In this document: positions 35,574 to 46,627 of the stretch, one piece after another
Layout: each line of letters begins with the position of its first letter
How positions within the stretch are numbered: position 1 is the first letter of the stretch
NCBI GenBank assembly: GCA_029378245.1
Contig: JARKIF010000003.1
Span: 496,001 to 560,000, forward strand
DNA: 64,000 nt
Source: Roridomyces roridus
Taxonomy: Eukaryota; Basidiomycota; Agaricomycetes; Agaricales; Mycenaceae
Reading direction: 5' to 3'
The notes under the pieces: generated by a model
The model's database searches: none
Told to the model about the DNA's origin: nothing
Seen by the model: only the letters and a program-made list of their open reading frames with translations
Program-made: the position numbers and the translations under genes

Positions 35574-38173
35574 ATGTCAAGCGAGAAGGATAGCGACAAG
35601 GGAGAAGTTTTCGTCATCGAGGACACCAAGGGATCGCCCCATGAAGCCCTCCTCGAGCCGTTGCCTGAAATCGGCACTCCGGAACGGATCCTCGCTGAAC
35701 GGAGGCTCGTTCGGAAATTGGACTTTAGGCTCCTCCCGACGATATTCTTGATCTACATCATGAATTATATCGACGTGAGTTTTCTTTTGCGCTTAGTTGC
35801 ACTCGAACTAACGGGATTCGCAGAGGAATGGAATCACGACCGCCCGTTTGAAGGGTTTGGAGCAGGACCTCGGCTTGACAGGTACCACAAAGCGCATTCC
35901 ATCTCACCAGTGTTTGACCCCCAGTTTAGATCTCCAATACAACGTCGTCCTCTCAATTCTTTACGCATCCTACTGTCCCTTCCAGGTAATATCTCGTAGA
36001 CAGACGCTATAACATGTCGTCACTCATTCTTCGTTATGTTAGATTCCTTCAAACATGGTGCGTCTTGTACTATCGCTGGCACCAAGTTCTGAAACCGCTC
36101 AGATTTTGAACCGTATTTCGAAGCCGTCATGGTACATCGGCGTTTGCGTCATGGCGTGGGGTCTCACCAGTCTGCTCACTGGCGTGCGTCTTGTTCAAGG
36201 AATGGAATTGCATTCAGACTCATCTTTTGACAGAAAACCACCAACTTCCGCGGAATCCTTGCGTGCCGCTTTTTTATCGGAATGCCTGAGGTTTGTACAG
36301 TTGGTCAACAAAACAATTTACTGACGTTTTTGACAGGCTGCGTTCTACCCCGGAGGTACGCTCACCACGGGCATCCTCCCCTCCCTTGTTGACCTTTCTG
36401 CAGCAATTTACCTGCTATCACGGTGGTACACGAGAAAGGTGACTATATCCAACATGGCCCATACGTTCGCAACTCATGCCTTTAACAGGAGCTCGCCTTC
36501 CGCTCAGCGATATTGTATACCGGTTTGCTTCTTTCCAATGCTTTCGGAGCGGTAAGCATGCCATGGACTCGTCAAAGAATGATTTTGAACGTCCACCAGC
36601 TGATTGCTGCTGGGATCCTATCCAATATGGAGGGTGTGCGAGGTATCCGAGCTTGGCGATGGTGAGTTTTTCTTTCAATGAGATTCGTCTCATATTGAAA
36701 TATTAATCTAGGTTGTTCTTCATCGAGGTCGGTTCACTGTATTTGATCCAGGAGCATATCTCAGGCAGAGCAGGGCGCTATCACCATTACTGTTGGAATT
36801 TTCTCAATGTACGTTCTTGGCCTTTCCCTCCAATTTCAGTCTCTGACACACTTTCCAGATGGGCCTTACCAGACTATGTATGTCTCCTCACAAAGTCCTC
36901 CCGCGCTCACCCGTATCTCCCAGCCCAACAACACACGTTGGGTCGTCGGCGACGAGCGCCGTCTAGCACAAGCCCGCCTCGCTGAGGACGCCGGCGAAGC
37001 AGACCAGGATAACGACAATGACACGTACGTTTGTTTACTTTCGTATTTCAACCCATGGCTGAATACCTTCCTAAAGCCCTCTCAAAGGCCTCAAGCTGGC
37101 CATCAGAGACCCGTTGGTGTTGACTTTTGCGGTGATGAACACGGCCCAGCTCCTCGGATTGAGCTTCGTCAGCTTTTGTGAGCCTCCTCCCCGATTCTTC
37201 CAAGTGGTTGAAAAGAAACTGATGCCACTTTGTCACAGTCCCAACGTCTGCATTTTCACTTCTCTCTGAATTTTGCTGAAATAAAGTATAGATTGACTGC
37301 TACGCTTGGATTCGACACCACCATTAGCTTGCTACTCGCAGCGTATGTGCTCTCCTTCTCCTCATTCTTATTCCGCCCGTTCTTGACCTGTACAAGTCCC
37401 CCGTGGCTGTTCGCCTCGATCGTAACCTGCATCGACGCCTGGCACGCAGGTTCGTCTGCTCATTCATTTCCTGCACCTCCCTCCCGCTCATCGACCCAAC
37501 AGACAAAACCGGCGAACGCTACTTCCACATCGCTGCAACCTGGTGGGGCGTCATTCTCGGATTCGTCATCTCCCTCGCGACAAAATCAGTTGGAGGGAGG
37601 TACGTCTCGATGTTCCTGATGGCGGCCGGGTATTCGGGATTCTCGTTGACTGCGGTGTGGGTGTCGAATGTGGTTCCAAGACCGCCTTCGTACGTCCTCA
37701 GTTCATACCACTCTCCTCGTCATTTAAATAACTCTCGACTAGAAAACGTGCGGCGGCCATCGGTATCGTCAACGGGATCGGTAATTTAGGGAATCTGTAA
37801 GCCCGACATCCATTATCATTGTCAGCGGATCTCACCGGTACTCTAACAGAATGGGCTCGTATACCTGGAAATCAGAATGGGGTCCTCTATACCACCAGTC
37901 CATGATCATATCTCTCTGCGGGTTGTGTCTCAGCACGGTCATGTCTTTCGGTGCGCTCTCCTCTTCCTACCCGCTCATCGCAATTGATCCAGCCCTCCTT
38001 CTCTTACAGGAATCCGCCACCATCTCATCCAGCGGAACAAAAAGCTGGACGAGGATGAACGAGCTGCGATGCAAGGTGCGAACGAAGTGCGCGTAAAGGA
38101 GGCGGCGATATTGGAGGGGATCTCGTTTGAGCAGGCGATGGAGAGGAGGAAGGGTTTCAGGTACCTCTACTGA
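35574..38173 (+). CDS. MFS transporter, allantoate permease (Dal5/ACS) family, copy 2
   Basis: ATG at 35574, TGA at 38171-38173, about 22 exons (21 introns placed by eye). It has the same architecture as copy 1: an acidic start, RKLDFRLLPTIFLIYIMNYID, RNGITTARLKG, LQYNVVLSILYASYCPFQ and the RYLY end. It has introns that copy 1 lacks (after CPFQ, inside FYPGG, after FFIE) and lacks the copy 1 intron in the GYAG/F segment. The block 35822-36186, introns included, is nearly the same as 40183-40547 in copy 3. No frame break was found. Substrate unknown within the organic-anion and vitamin uptake family. Confidence 0.87.
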
Positions 38174-38228
38174 GGTTTAGTATCAAGGAACGCGGTTGTG
38201 TAGGATATGATTCTGGGAGATAGCTCTT

Positions 38229-39359
38229 TTACATCTTGCTCCGCTGAAAGTCGAACAACGACAGCCCGCCGTCGATGATGATCCGCTGTCCCGTAACGTG
38301 TGCGCCTGCTGGTGAGGCCAAGAACAGCGCGAGGCCGGCGATGTCGGGGGTAGCGCCCACACGACCTGATGGGTTGAATACATGTAGTGGAATGCAACAG
38401 AGATTCTCACCCATAGGTTGTGACTCGGCCACTTCAGCGAGGAACTTGGTCAGCCCGGCGGTGGCTTTGTTGGGGAAGAATCTGCTTGTTGTTTAGGCGA
38501 ATAAGGTGGGGGGTGGAATTGAGATACGTGCCCCGGAAGAATGGCATTCACACTATTCGGGATGTGAGCCAGCATAGATCTCCAAAGAATAATATTCGTA
38601 CGTTACAAACTTGGGAGCAAGCTTGACGGCCAGTTGCGAGGTGAGGTGGTTGACGGCACTCTTGCTAGGCCCATCTGAACAAAGTATTAAAATTATGGTT
38701 GACCTAAGATGAAGATACGGACAACTCCAGACGCCATGCTCTGGTTTGCTCATTACATCCACGTTTGCAGGTTGCACGGACGCGATGGATGATATATTCA
38801 GCACGCGTCCGGGATCGAGAGCAGTCGACCCTTGGCTCAGGTAGTCCGACAGTCCAGCGGTCACTGCCAGACAGAGTCAATCCGGGAATCACGATTCGGG
38901 GGAGAAAAAAATGCGGACTGTAAAAGACGCTCTTGACGTTCACGTTGAAAACATAGTCCCAGCCCTTTGCTTCAGGAAAATCGTCGAAAGGCCCAGACCA
39001 TCCCAATCCCGAGTTGTTCACGAGCACATGCAGCGTGGCTTCTCGTTTCTTGAACTCGGAGATGAGGGTATCACAACCGGCCTTGGACGAGACGTCCGCG
39101 ACGACGTAATGCACTCCTCCACCGGCCGGAGCGAGCTGCTTCATGTCATGGACAGCGTCTTTCAACTGCTGCTCTTTGCGCGCAGCGATGTACACCGTGG
39201 CGCCGTTCCGAACGAATCCTTCTGCTATCATCCGCCGCCTCCGCCTGTGATGAGGACTTGACTACCGCATGAGTACCTCTTGACGCAAGTCGTACTGCAG
39301 GGTGACGTACCAATTTTGCCTTTGACGTTGAATAGCGATGGAATGCTGATATCTGGCAT
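38229..39359 (-). pseudogene. Short-chain dehydrogenase/reductase with a broken cofactor motif
   Basis: Seven exon segments in transcript order: 39359-39311, 39256-38919, 38863-38723, 38674-38602, 38552-38532, 38481-38411, 38365-38229. They give a classical SDR with VLITGGGGG, NNSGLGWSGPF, LNISSIAS, YGPSK (the catalytic Tyr and Lys), VNAILPG and TGQRIIIDGGLS. The nucleotide-binding motif is damaged. After TGGGGG at about 39229 the reading frame hits TGA, while the continuing helix (MIAEGFVRNGATVYIA) lies in another frame. The segments sum to 830 bases, two bases over a codon multiple; loss of ten bases, which would have encoded the GIG part, explains this exactly. Probably non-functional, or a local sequencing error in a GGC run. 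Exon 5 uses a GC donor. Confidence 0.8.
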
Positions 39360-39948
39360 GCTGTGGTGGCATTCAGGAGCACCTTCTCGAATCTCTGCGC
39401 ACCTTCAAGTTGGGCTGTCATGGTCGTCGTTCTTCGCGAAGCTCGCGGAGCGTCGAGGGTCTGTAAAAGAGATTAATAGGTCGTCGTGGGAGAGGACAAG
39501 AGAGCCAATTGAATTTATCGTCGGATCTGACGCGGAATCATCAGCTGAACCGCCTTGGGGTAATCTACCTTGGGCAAGAGAGCAAACGACTCGGAAAGAT
39601 TGCAGAAAGACATCCCGAGCGATATTTGAGCGAGATGGGTCAAGACCATCGGCCCGGCACGTGGCCATCAAGAGCCATCACTGATCCCTCGCTGTTTTCC
39701 CCAAACCACCAACAAACCACTGGCATATCCCTTCAAGCATGGATTCCAATTGGACTCCTTCAAGAACGTAATAGAAGCCCACAATCAAGCTCGCAAACTC
39801 ATGGATCTAGCACGCTGCACGGATAGAAGTTTCCCGACTTGCTAGCACCGGCGCGTCCCCGTCGCCACCGCGGCGGCGTTCGAGAGTGAGCTTACGCCTT
39901 AAGTTAAGGCTCTCGTGATATGCCATTCCTCTACTCCCTCCTCTTGCC
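39360..39948. promoter_or_regulatory. Divergent region before the dehydrogenase and permease copy 3
   Basis: No supportable gene. A palindrome GCCTTAAGTTAAGGC sits at 39896-39910, about 40 bases upstream of the permease ATG. Confidence 0.45.
39896..39910. promoter_or_regulatory. Palindrome upstream of permease copy 3
   Basis: GCCTTAA-G-TTAAGGC, seven-base arms around one central base, about 40 bases before the ATG. It has the form of a dimeric regulator site; the factor is unknown. Confidence 0.35.
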
Positions 39949-42237
39949 ATGTCCGCCCTGGCAAAGAAAGAAGACCTCGAAAAGACGGCCGTCGACGGGA
40001 CTGGGGCCACCCTCGAGTCTGCCGTGGTAGGAGACTATTCTGACGCCGAACGCAACCTCGCGGAACGCAAGCTTGTGCGCAAACTCGACTGTAGACTCCT
40101 CCCAACGATATTCTTGATCTACATTATGAACTACATCGACGTGTGTGTTCCGCTGGCACAGGTCTACATCTGACGCGTATGCAAGAGAAATGGAATCACG
40201 ACCGCGCGTTTGAAGGGTTTGGAGCAGGACCTCGGCCTGACAGGTACCACAAAATCCGTTACATCCCACCAGTGTTTGACCCCCAGTTTAGATCTCCAAT
40301 ACAACGTCGTCCTCTCAATTCTTTACGCATCCTACTGTCCCTTCCAGGTAATCCCTCGTAGACATACGCTATAACACGTCGTCACTCATTCTTCGTTATG
40401 TTAGGTTCCTTCAAACATGGTGCGTCTTGTACTATCGCTGGCACCAAGTTCTGAAACCGCTCAGATTTTGAACCGTGTTTCGAAGCCGTCGTGGTACATC
40501 GGCGTTTGCGTCATGGCATGGGGTCTCACCAGCTTGCTCACTGGCGTAAGTCCATAAACACCGTCTCCAGCACCTCCTCTCAGTATCTGCGACACCAGAA
40601 AACTCAAAACTACGGCGGAATCCTCGCATGCCGGTTTTTCCTCGGAATGCCTGAAGTATGCGATCACTTTTCCTCCACGGGCCAGTCAAGTTGATATCGA
40701 ATTGAGGCTGCGTTCTACCCCGGAGGTGGGCCTCCTTCGTGCCGCCTCAAGTTCCTCCACGCTGACAAACACCGTAGCGGTGTACCTCCTCTCGCGCTGG
40801 TACACCAAAAAAGAACTCGCCTTTCGTTCAGCCATCTTGTACACGGGACTCCTCTTATCCAATGCTTTCGGAGCGGTACGTCCGCATGCTTAGTTCATTT
40901 ACATCATTTTTATGAGTTTAGTTGATGGCTGCTGGCATCCTCTCGAGAATGGAGGGCGTACGGGGGATTCGAGCTTGGCGGTGGTCAGTCAAGTAAAGCA
41001 GTGTTCCCATGACGAAACCCAACGACTGTTTTCAGGCTCTTTTACATCGAGGGTTCAATCACGATTTGTGTGGGGATTTTCGCCATATGGGCGCTACCAG
41101 ACTACGTGCGTAAGAACAGACCACCTTGCGTCAAGCTGACACCCAATGTATATAGCCCAACAACACCCGTTGGATCTCCGGAGCTGAGCGTCGTCTCGCG
41201 CAAGCCCGACTGGCTGAGGACGCAGGCGAGGCGGATCTGGATGGCGTGCAGGATACGTGCGTGGGCCTACCTCCTCCTCCTCCACTCAATTGTGAAATCC
41301 AACAGTCCTCTCCGCGGACTCCAACTAGCCATCTGCGACCCTTTGGTGCTGACGTTCTCGGTTATGAACGCAGCCCAGCTCCTCGGGTTGAGTTTCACTG
41401 CTTTCTGTAAGTCTCGAAGAACGTTTGGGAACTCTCTCTCAGAGCTGAGGTATCTCTTTAGTTCCTACGTGCGTAAAGTCTCCTTTGAGCTTCGGCCACT
41501 GGCTGATAAGCAAACATCATTAGTTTGACGAAATCTCTGGGGTTCTCGACTACGATCAGTTTATTGCTCGCAGCGTGCGTCTCTCATCTTCTCTAACCCG
41601 CCGAGTTCAACTCGTTATTATTCAGCCCCCCATGGATCTTTGCCGCCATCTTCTGCTGTCTCAACGCCTGGCACGCCGATTCTCATCGCGAACGATACTT
41701 CCACCTCGCCGGCACCTGGTGGGCCGTCATCCTCGGATACATCATATCCCTATCCACCACAGCCGTTTCCGCGCGGTACTTGTCCATGTTTTGTATGGTC
41801 CTTGGACAGGCTGGGTCCGCGCTGACGCTTGTTTGGGTGGCCAACGTCGTACCACGACCGCCGGCGAAACGCGCTGCGGCTATTGGGATCGTTAATGGGT
41901 TGGGCAATTTGGGCAATTTGTGAGTGAACTAGCTGCTTCCATCTTTGCGGGCTGAAATTGACTCGCCGACAGGATGGGTTCATATACGTGGAAATCAGAG
42001 TGGGGACCGCTGTACCACCAATCCATGATCATATCCCTTTCGGCTTTGGTCCTGAGCTCGCTCATCGGCCTTGGTATCCGACAACAACTCATCCGGCGGA
42101 ACAAACACCTCGATGAGGACGAGCAGCTTGCGATGACGGATGCAGACGAGGGGCGCATGAGGGAGGCGGCCGTGTTGGAGGGCATTAGTTTTGAGCAGGC
42201 GGTAGAGAGGAGGAGAGGGTTTAGGTATTTGTATTGA
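39949..42237 (+). CDS. MFS transporter, allantoate permease (Dal5/ACS) family, copy 3
   Basis: ATG at 39949, TGA at 42235-42237, about 16 exons (15 introns placed). It keeps the family blocks: RKLDCRLLPTIFLIYIMNYID, RNGITTARLKG, LACRFFLGMPE/AAFYPGG, KKELAFRSAILYTGLL, GVRGIRAWRW, WALPDY/PNNTRW, KRAAAIGIVNGLGNLGN, MGSYTWKSEWGPLYHQS and FRYLY. It has lost several introns that copies 1 and 2 keep, for example those before KELAF, in FSMW, in WHAD, before KRAAA and in the FGIR segment. Charged residues differ in the SHRERYFH loop (DKTGERYFH in copy 2). No frame break was found. The stop is 10 bases from the stop of the opposite-strand gene at 42248. Confidence 0.87.
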
Positions 42238-42247
42238 GGTCGTACTA

Positions 42248-43468
42248 CTACCACTTCAAAACCACAAAATCTGTCCCCTTGTTCGGAACAACAACAACGC
42301 CTCCCTCTGTAACAAACGCCCTATTGATCCACGTCCACGCCCCATTCGTCTTTCCCCGCCGCTCCTTGGCATTCGTCGGCGTCGACAAGGGGATCTCCGG
42401 GCACGGGCTCGTCATCAACAACCCACTCTCCCCATCACGGACGAACCCACTCGCAAGGAACGTCTCGACTGACACCGAGGAAATCTGACCATCTCCAAAC
42501 AAAACGACCACTCGATCGCCGGATGGCGTCAAATCGCAGTGCACGCCGCCCACTGCGTTGGGGAGCGAACCGCACTTGTTCGGAGGCAAGCCGATCCGTT
42601 CGGTGCGGAGGATGGTTCCGGTTGTAGCGTCCAGCGCAATGAGGCCTGCACCTTCCTCCGTGCCTAGCAGCCCGAATGCCAATACTACGCCTCTCCCCAC
42701 AGTGCTGTACCGCAACCATTCCGTGTGCTGGTCAATCAGCGTGCACCACCCCAGAGCCAGTGTCTCTGCGTCAATGCAGCGGAGCGCAGTTTTCGGGCAG
42801 TCTTCGGTAAAATCGAGGACTTGCTCGACGTGCGCTGTGATGAATGTCGAAGAGGAGGGGATGGCCAGTGAGTTGACCAACATGGAATTCATGACGACGC
42901 CGGGAATGTCATCGGGCGGCGTGCGTGTGAGGGGGAAACTCGCTTGGCTGGGGGGAGCGTCGGGGGATAGACGGGTGAGATGGACCGTGGGGTCTGGGTG
43001 CCGAACTTGTGAGTGGATGAGGACGTCTGCGGTGAGATGCACGGCTTGAGGGATGTCGCTGCTGTTTGACGCAGCTTGGCCTCGAAGCTCGCGTTCCGCG
43101 AGCTGACCATCCGCCGCAAGCTCGTATACATGCAACTTTGCGCGCTCGTCGCACCCGGCGATGAATCCTTCTCTCGAGATGTATACTGCACCAGATCCGA
43201 GAGGATAAGAGCTGAGAATCCGGCCGTCCGAGAGGGAGTGCACTAGGATGGTGCTCTTGCCGTCGTCGTCGATGCTCTGCGTGAGCAGCCGATCGGCCGA
43301 AACGGCGTGAGGACGGATGTTTCTCGACACTTGGTCTTCAATGGTCGCGTGTAGCAGTGGCTCCTCGCCGAACGTCCACAAGCTGAGAACGTTACTGGAT
43401 TGGTCGTGGCAAGCGACGTAGGGGTGGGCGTGGGCGATTGGGCTTGTGCCGATGCTGACTGTGGTCAT
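42248..43468 (-). CDS. Single-exon beta-propeller-like protein of unknown function
   Basis: One uninterrupted frame of 406 codons from the ATG at 43468. The translation shows repeated strand-like blocks of the WD40/quinoprotein kind (SLWTFGEEPLLHATIED, ILVHSLSDGRILSSYPLGSG, IALDATTGTILRTERI, GDRVVVLFGDGQISSVSVETF) without a clean WD signature, so a seven-bladed propeller is likely but not proved. No signal peptide or membrane segment. It is unusual here in having no intron. A conserved end, WTWINRAFVTEGGVVVVP, closes the protein. It may be an F-box-type propeller that lost its F-box, since such single-exon propellers are common in mushrooms, but this is a guess. Confidence 0.72.
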   Translation of the reverse strand: MTTVSIGTSPIAHAHPYVACHDQSSNVLSLWTFGEEPLLHATIEDQVSRNIRPHAVSADRLLTQSIDDDGKSTILVHSLSDGRILSSYPLGSGAVYISREGFIAGCDERAKLHVYELAADGQLAERELRGQAASNSSDIPQAVHLTADVLIHSQVRHPDPTVHLTRLSPDAPPSQASFPLTRTPPDDIPGVVMNSMLVNSLAIPSSSTFITAHVEQVLDFTEDCPKTALRCIDAETLALGWCTLIDQHTEWLRYSTVGRGVVLAFGLLGTEEGAGLIALDATTGTILRTERIGLPPNKCGSLPNAVGGVHCDLTPSGDRVVVLFGDGQISSVSVETFLASGFVRDGESGLLMTSPCPEIPLSTPTNAKERRGKTNGAWTWINRAFVTEGGVVVVPNKGTDFVVLKW

Positions 43469-44142
43469 GGTGGTAACTTGTCACTGAGGGGATTCATCTT
43501 CGTCCAAGCAGCCTGTTTACGTCGAAACGATGGTGAAACATGGAGAACGAAGTAAATTGTGGCATAGCCATCCATCAACACAGCTTCCTGCGCATCCTCT
43601 TGGCAACAACTCTTCACACTGCCGATTCTGATAGGCACCATGCTCGAAACCCTCCTAAGCTCTCTTCGAAACTGCATCGCATCACCGCGCACCTGGTGGT
43701 TCCTGCCATTCACGAAACGTCAATATCGTCACGGACTCACGCGGAACTTGAGAGCACCAGTCGTTGACCTGGAAAGCAGAAGTAAGGACCTATTATCTCT
43801 TTCTCTTCAGGCTGCTCTCCGTTGTGGTCATACATCCTCCTCCTCCTCCTCCGTATGTTTTCGTCTCTAGGAGTCAAGACTTCAGGTCCCGTTTGTGCAG
43901 TGTAGGCTTGGCACGGCTTCGGGTTTGTCGCCGAAGATCCGCGAAGGTAGGAACCCGGATCTTACATAACGAATTAATCAAACGGGCTGCGTTTCATCTT
44001 CTGGTTTAAAAGGGCGAGCGTCTCCGTTCTGTTCTGTATTTCCTTTCTTCTTCTTCGCGCTAGTCGCTCACCTTTCTTTACTTCTTCTTCCCCACCGCCT
44101 TTTTATCTTTTACTTTCCTTCTTTTTACACGCCATCCATATC
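43469..44142. promoter_or_regulatory. Divergent promoter of propeller gene and secreted-protein gene
   Basis: A TTTAAAAG box near 44004-44011 and a long pyrimidine-rich tract (44030-44130) precede the secreted-protein start, a pattern typical of well-expressed fungal genes. A small open frame at 43640-43870 begins plausibly but has no support beyond its length. Confidence 0.55.
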
Positions 44143-45186
44143 ATGAAGTTCTCTACCATCCTCTGCCTTGTCGTCGCCTCTCTGTCCGTGTCGGCGTTGC
44201 CTGTTGCTGAATCCGAGTGCGTGTTTCTTTTTCTTTCTCTCGGATTTCTTTCTAAACTTTCATTCAGTCTCGCGGTACGCGCGAAAATTGGGAAGCCCGT
44301 GGCTGCTAAGCCGGTGACCAAGCCTGTGGCAGCCAAGCCAGTCGCAGCCAAACCGGTTGCAGCCAAACCAGTCGCAGCCAAGCCGGTGGCAGCTCCCGTC
44401 GCAGCGAAACCCGCTACCGTAGCCAAGCCCCAGGCGTCAGTCTGCAACGGTATCACTTCGTGCCTCGCATGCAGTGCGTTCCTCTCTTCCTCAAAGTCTT
44501 CCCTCATGAGCTCACCCTCTTCCAGCCAAGAACACCGCATGCGCGTTCAACTCCAACACGCTCAAATGCGCCGCCCGCACGACCACCGCCGCGCCCTTTG
44601 TGACCAACTCGCAGCTCTGCCCTCCCCTCAAGCAGGCGCAGCAAATCGCGCCCACCGAGTCGATCGCGCAGCAGGCCAAGGACAAGTTCGCCGCCATGTC
44701 CAACCACATCTTCGTTGGCGAGAAGGACCCCACGTCGGGGAGACATACCTTTAGCGCGTGGACTGCGGCCAACAAGGACGCGGGCCGGTGTGATTCCGAG
44801 AGTAAGCTGTGTGTCTTCCGGGTGCGTTTGAATTCATTTTTTCCTCTTTACTTTATCTCTAATCTGTATTGCAGTTGAACAACGCGATCCCCAAGACCGT
44901 GTTCGACGACCGCACGGGTGGATTCACCAAATCCGACGTCCAGCAAATGTGCACCACCGCCATCACGCTCAACCTCCAATCCAGCGCTGGCGGTGCGGTC
45001 CGCGATGCGGCGTTTGTCGTGCAGACCAAATTTGGTAAACCCGTTTGCGTGCAGCATCAAGTTGCCGGCCAGGGCTCGTGCTTCCCGCTTGGCATCCATG
45101 CGACGACCTCCAAGCTCAACTCGAAGTGTGCGTCTTCGGGGAACCAGCCGGTTGTGGGCAAGACCACGGAGATTGCGGCGCGGTAG
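44143..45186 (+). CDS. Secreted protein with VAAKP repeats
   Basis: Four exons: 44143-44216, 44268-44473, 44526-44821 and 44875-45186, 295 codons. The N-terminus (MKFSTILCLVVASLSVSALP) is a clear signal peptide. After the first intron comes a low-complexity region of about eight tandem K-P-V-A-A units ending near residue 75, then a Cys-containing part (SVCNGITSCLAC, NTACAF, KCAARTT). The C-terminal domain has paired cysteines (GRCDSESKLCVFR, KPVCVQHQVAGQGSCFP). No catalytic motif is seen, so it may be a wall-associated or effector-like protein. The repeats are encoded by near-identical 15-base units (GTCGCAGCCAAACCG-like), open to slippage. No recognised family. Confidence 0.82.
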
Positions 45187-46024
45187 AATTGTGGTCGAGG
45201 TCTCTGCTTTTATGATGTTAATGTTGTGTAATATTCTAAACCCGCCCAAAAAAAGACGAAAAAACTGAACAAATTGGAGCTCGAGTGAAGTGAGTGCGCC
45301 CCGTCGAGTGTGCAGAATCACTTAGATAACTCTTGCAAATTTACATTGACTGGCTCGGGAATAATGTAGACAGACCGGTCTTTTTATCACGATATTTAAG
45401 ACTCAAGCTATAGCAACGCTCCTTCCCGACCGAGCAAACCATGCACCTTGATGTAAGCATTCGAAGTTTGGAACCGTGGCAAAGCTGCGTATATTTGGAG
45501 TTTGATCGATCGCCTTTTGCTTCCGTACCACCACCACCACATCTCCTCGCTCTGTCGCTTTTCTGGCTGGTTATACGTGGGCATACGAGAACGGATATAA
45601 CGGCACTCCTGTCACTTTCGGCGCTCGCTCCACCGACGAATGCTTTTTACATCAATCGGAGACTGGCTTCTCGTCTTCAATCGCAATTTACTCTACCTCT
45701 GGTGCCTTTCTGGGTGAAAACGGAATCGAAACGGGAAGACCGAGACTGCAGTGCTCCGATGCATATTATTACTCATGGCCCAACATCGGCAATGTACTTT
45801 CGGGTTTTACCATTCACCGTCAATTCACCGCACCGTCCAGAAGTTTTCCTCCCTGATTCTGTCGGCTGATTTCGACTGCCGCAGCGTATTAGCGCGGGAA
45901 GAATTTCATATCAACGACAGCCGATATTCATGCACAGACATACAGAACAATTACAAGATTGAGAAATGCGGCTTTACAAAACCCTCTAACTGTACATACG
46001 CAGTAACAGTGATACGCTAGTGTG
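45187..46024. other. Gene-free stretch holding copy 1 of a dispersed repeat
   Basis: No certain gene. From about 45320 to 45700 the sequence matches 47405-47790 (see the repeat entries). Two open frames (45441-45869 and 45751-46020) are not conserved as a unit between copies. Confidence 0.45.
45320..45700 (+). repeat. Dispersed direct repeat, copy 1
   Basis: Shares ordered blocks with 47405-47790: CTTAGATAACT, AATGTA...CAGA, ACCATGCA.CTTGATGT, GAACCG.GG.AAAGC, CGATCGCCTTTTGCTTCCGT and ACCACCA. A frame containing VGIR...HSCH.RRS is partly shared, so this may be the remains of a small duplicated gene. Confidence 0.65.
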
Positions 46025-46627
46025 CTAAGAATCCTTGGCCAGAAGTTGAACCAACTCCATCCAAGCAGCCTCTAACTCCTCCTTCTTATTCTCCACTCTC
46101 CACCTCTCGTGCGTTTCTTCCTTGAGCTCTCCACCAGCGACATCGTGCCCTTTAGCGAATGCAAGCTCAACCCCGCGCTCACACACCCGCATATGCAGCC
46201 CCGCCAGCACCTGCCTGAGCTGTCCCGCCGCTTTACCGCCCCCGCGACCCCCATACGAAACCACACACGCCGGTTTGGCGGCCCACTCGTGGTACAGCGC
46301 GTCCAGAGCGAGTTTGAGGGGCGCAGGGTAGCCCCAGTTGTATTGGGCAGTGAGGAAGATGAAGCCGTCGAAGGAACGGATGAGTGTGGACCAGGTGTTG
46401 GTTTGGACGTCTGCGTAGGCGGGAGACGAGGAGGGAAGGCCGGCGGGGATCATGGGCTCCGTTGTGTGGAGAGGGAGGGGGTGGTCGACGAGGTCGACGA
46501 GGGTGAGGCTGTGGTCTGTGGGAAGGAGGGGAGTGAGGACCCCTAGCACCATTTCCGCGATGGAAGGCCCGACGCGGGGAGTACGCGTTGAGGCAATGAT
46601 GAGGACGATGCGTTTCGCGGTGCTCAT
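46025..46627 (-). CDS. NADPH-dependent FMN reductase (flavodoxin fold)
   Basis: A single exon of 200 codons from the ATG at 46627. The N-terminal strand-loop-helix KRIVLIIASTRTPRVGPSIAE fits the FMN phosphate-binding loop of this family. FIFLTAQYNWGYPAPLKLALD matches the second flavin loop, and ACVVSYGGRGGGKAAGQLRQVL the third. The length is typical (180-200). Such soluble enzymes reduce flavins, quinones or azo dyes with NAD(P)H; the physiological substrate is unknown. The Lys/Glu-rich tail (ENKKEELEAAW) extends the last helix. Confidence 0.9.
   Translation of the reverse strand: MSTAKRIVLIIASTRTPRVGPSIAEMVLGVLTPLLPTDHSLTLVDLVDHPLPLHTTEPMIPAGLPSSSPAYADVQTNTWSTLIRSFDGFIFLTAQYNWGYPAPLKLALDALYHEWAAKPACVVSYGGRGGGKAAGQLRQVLAGLHMRVCERGVELAFAKGHDVAGGELKEETHERWRVENKKEELEAAWMELVQLLAKDS

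Noticed and set aside
43640..43870. Possible small gene starting MLETLLSSLRNC
   Set aside because: A plausible start and a GTAAGG donor, but the only nearby acceptor gives a 29-base intron and no family match; left as intergenic.
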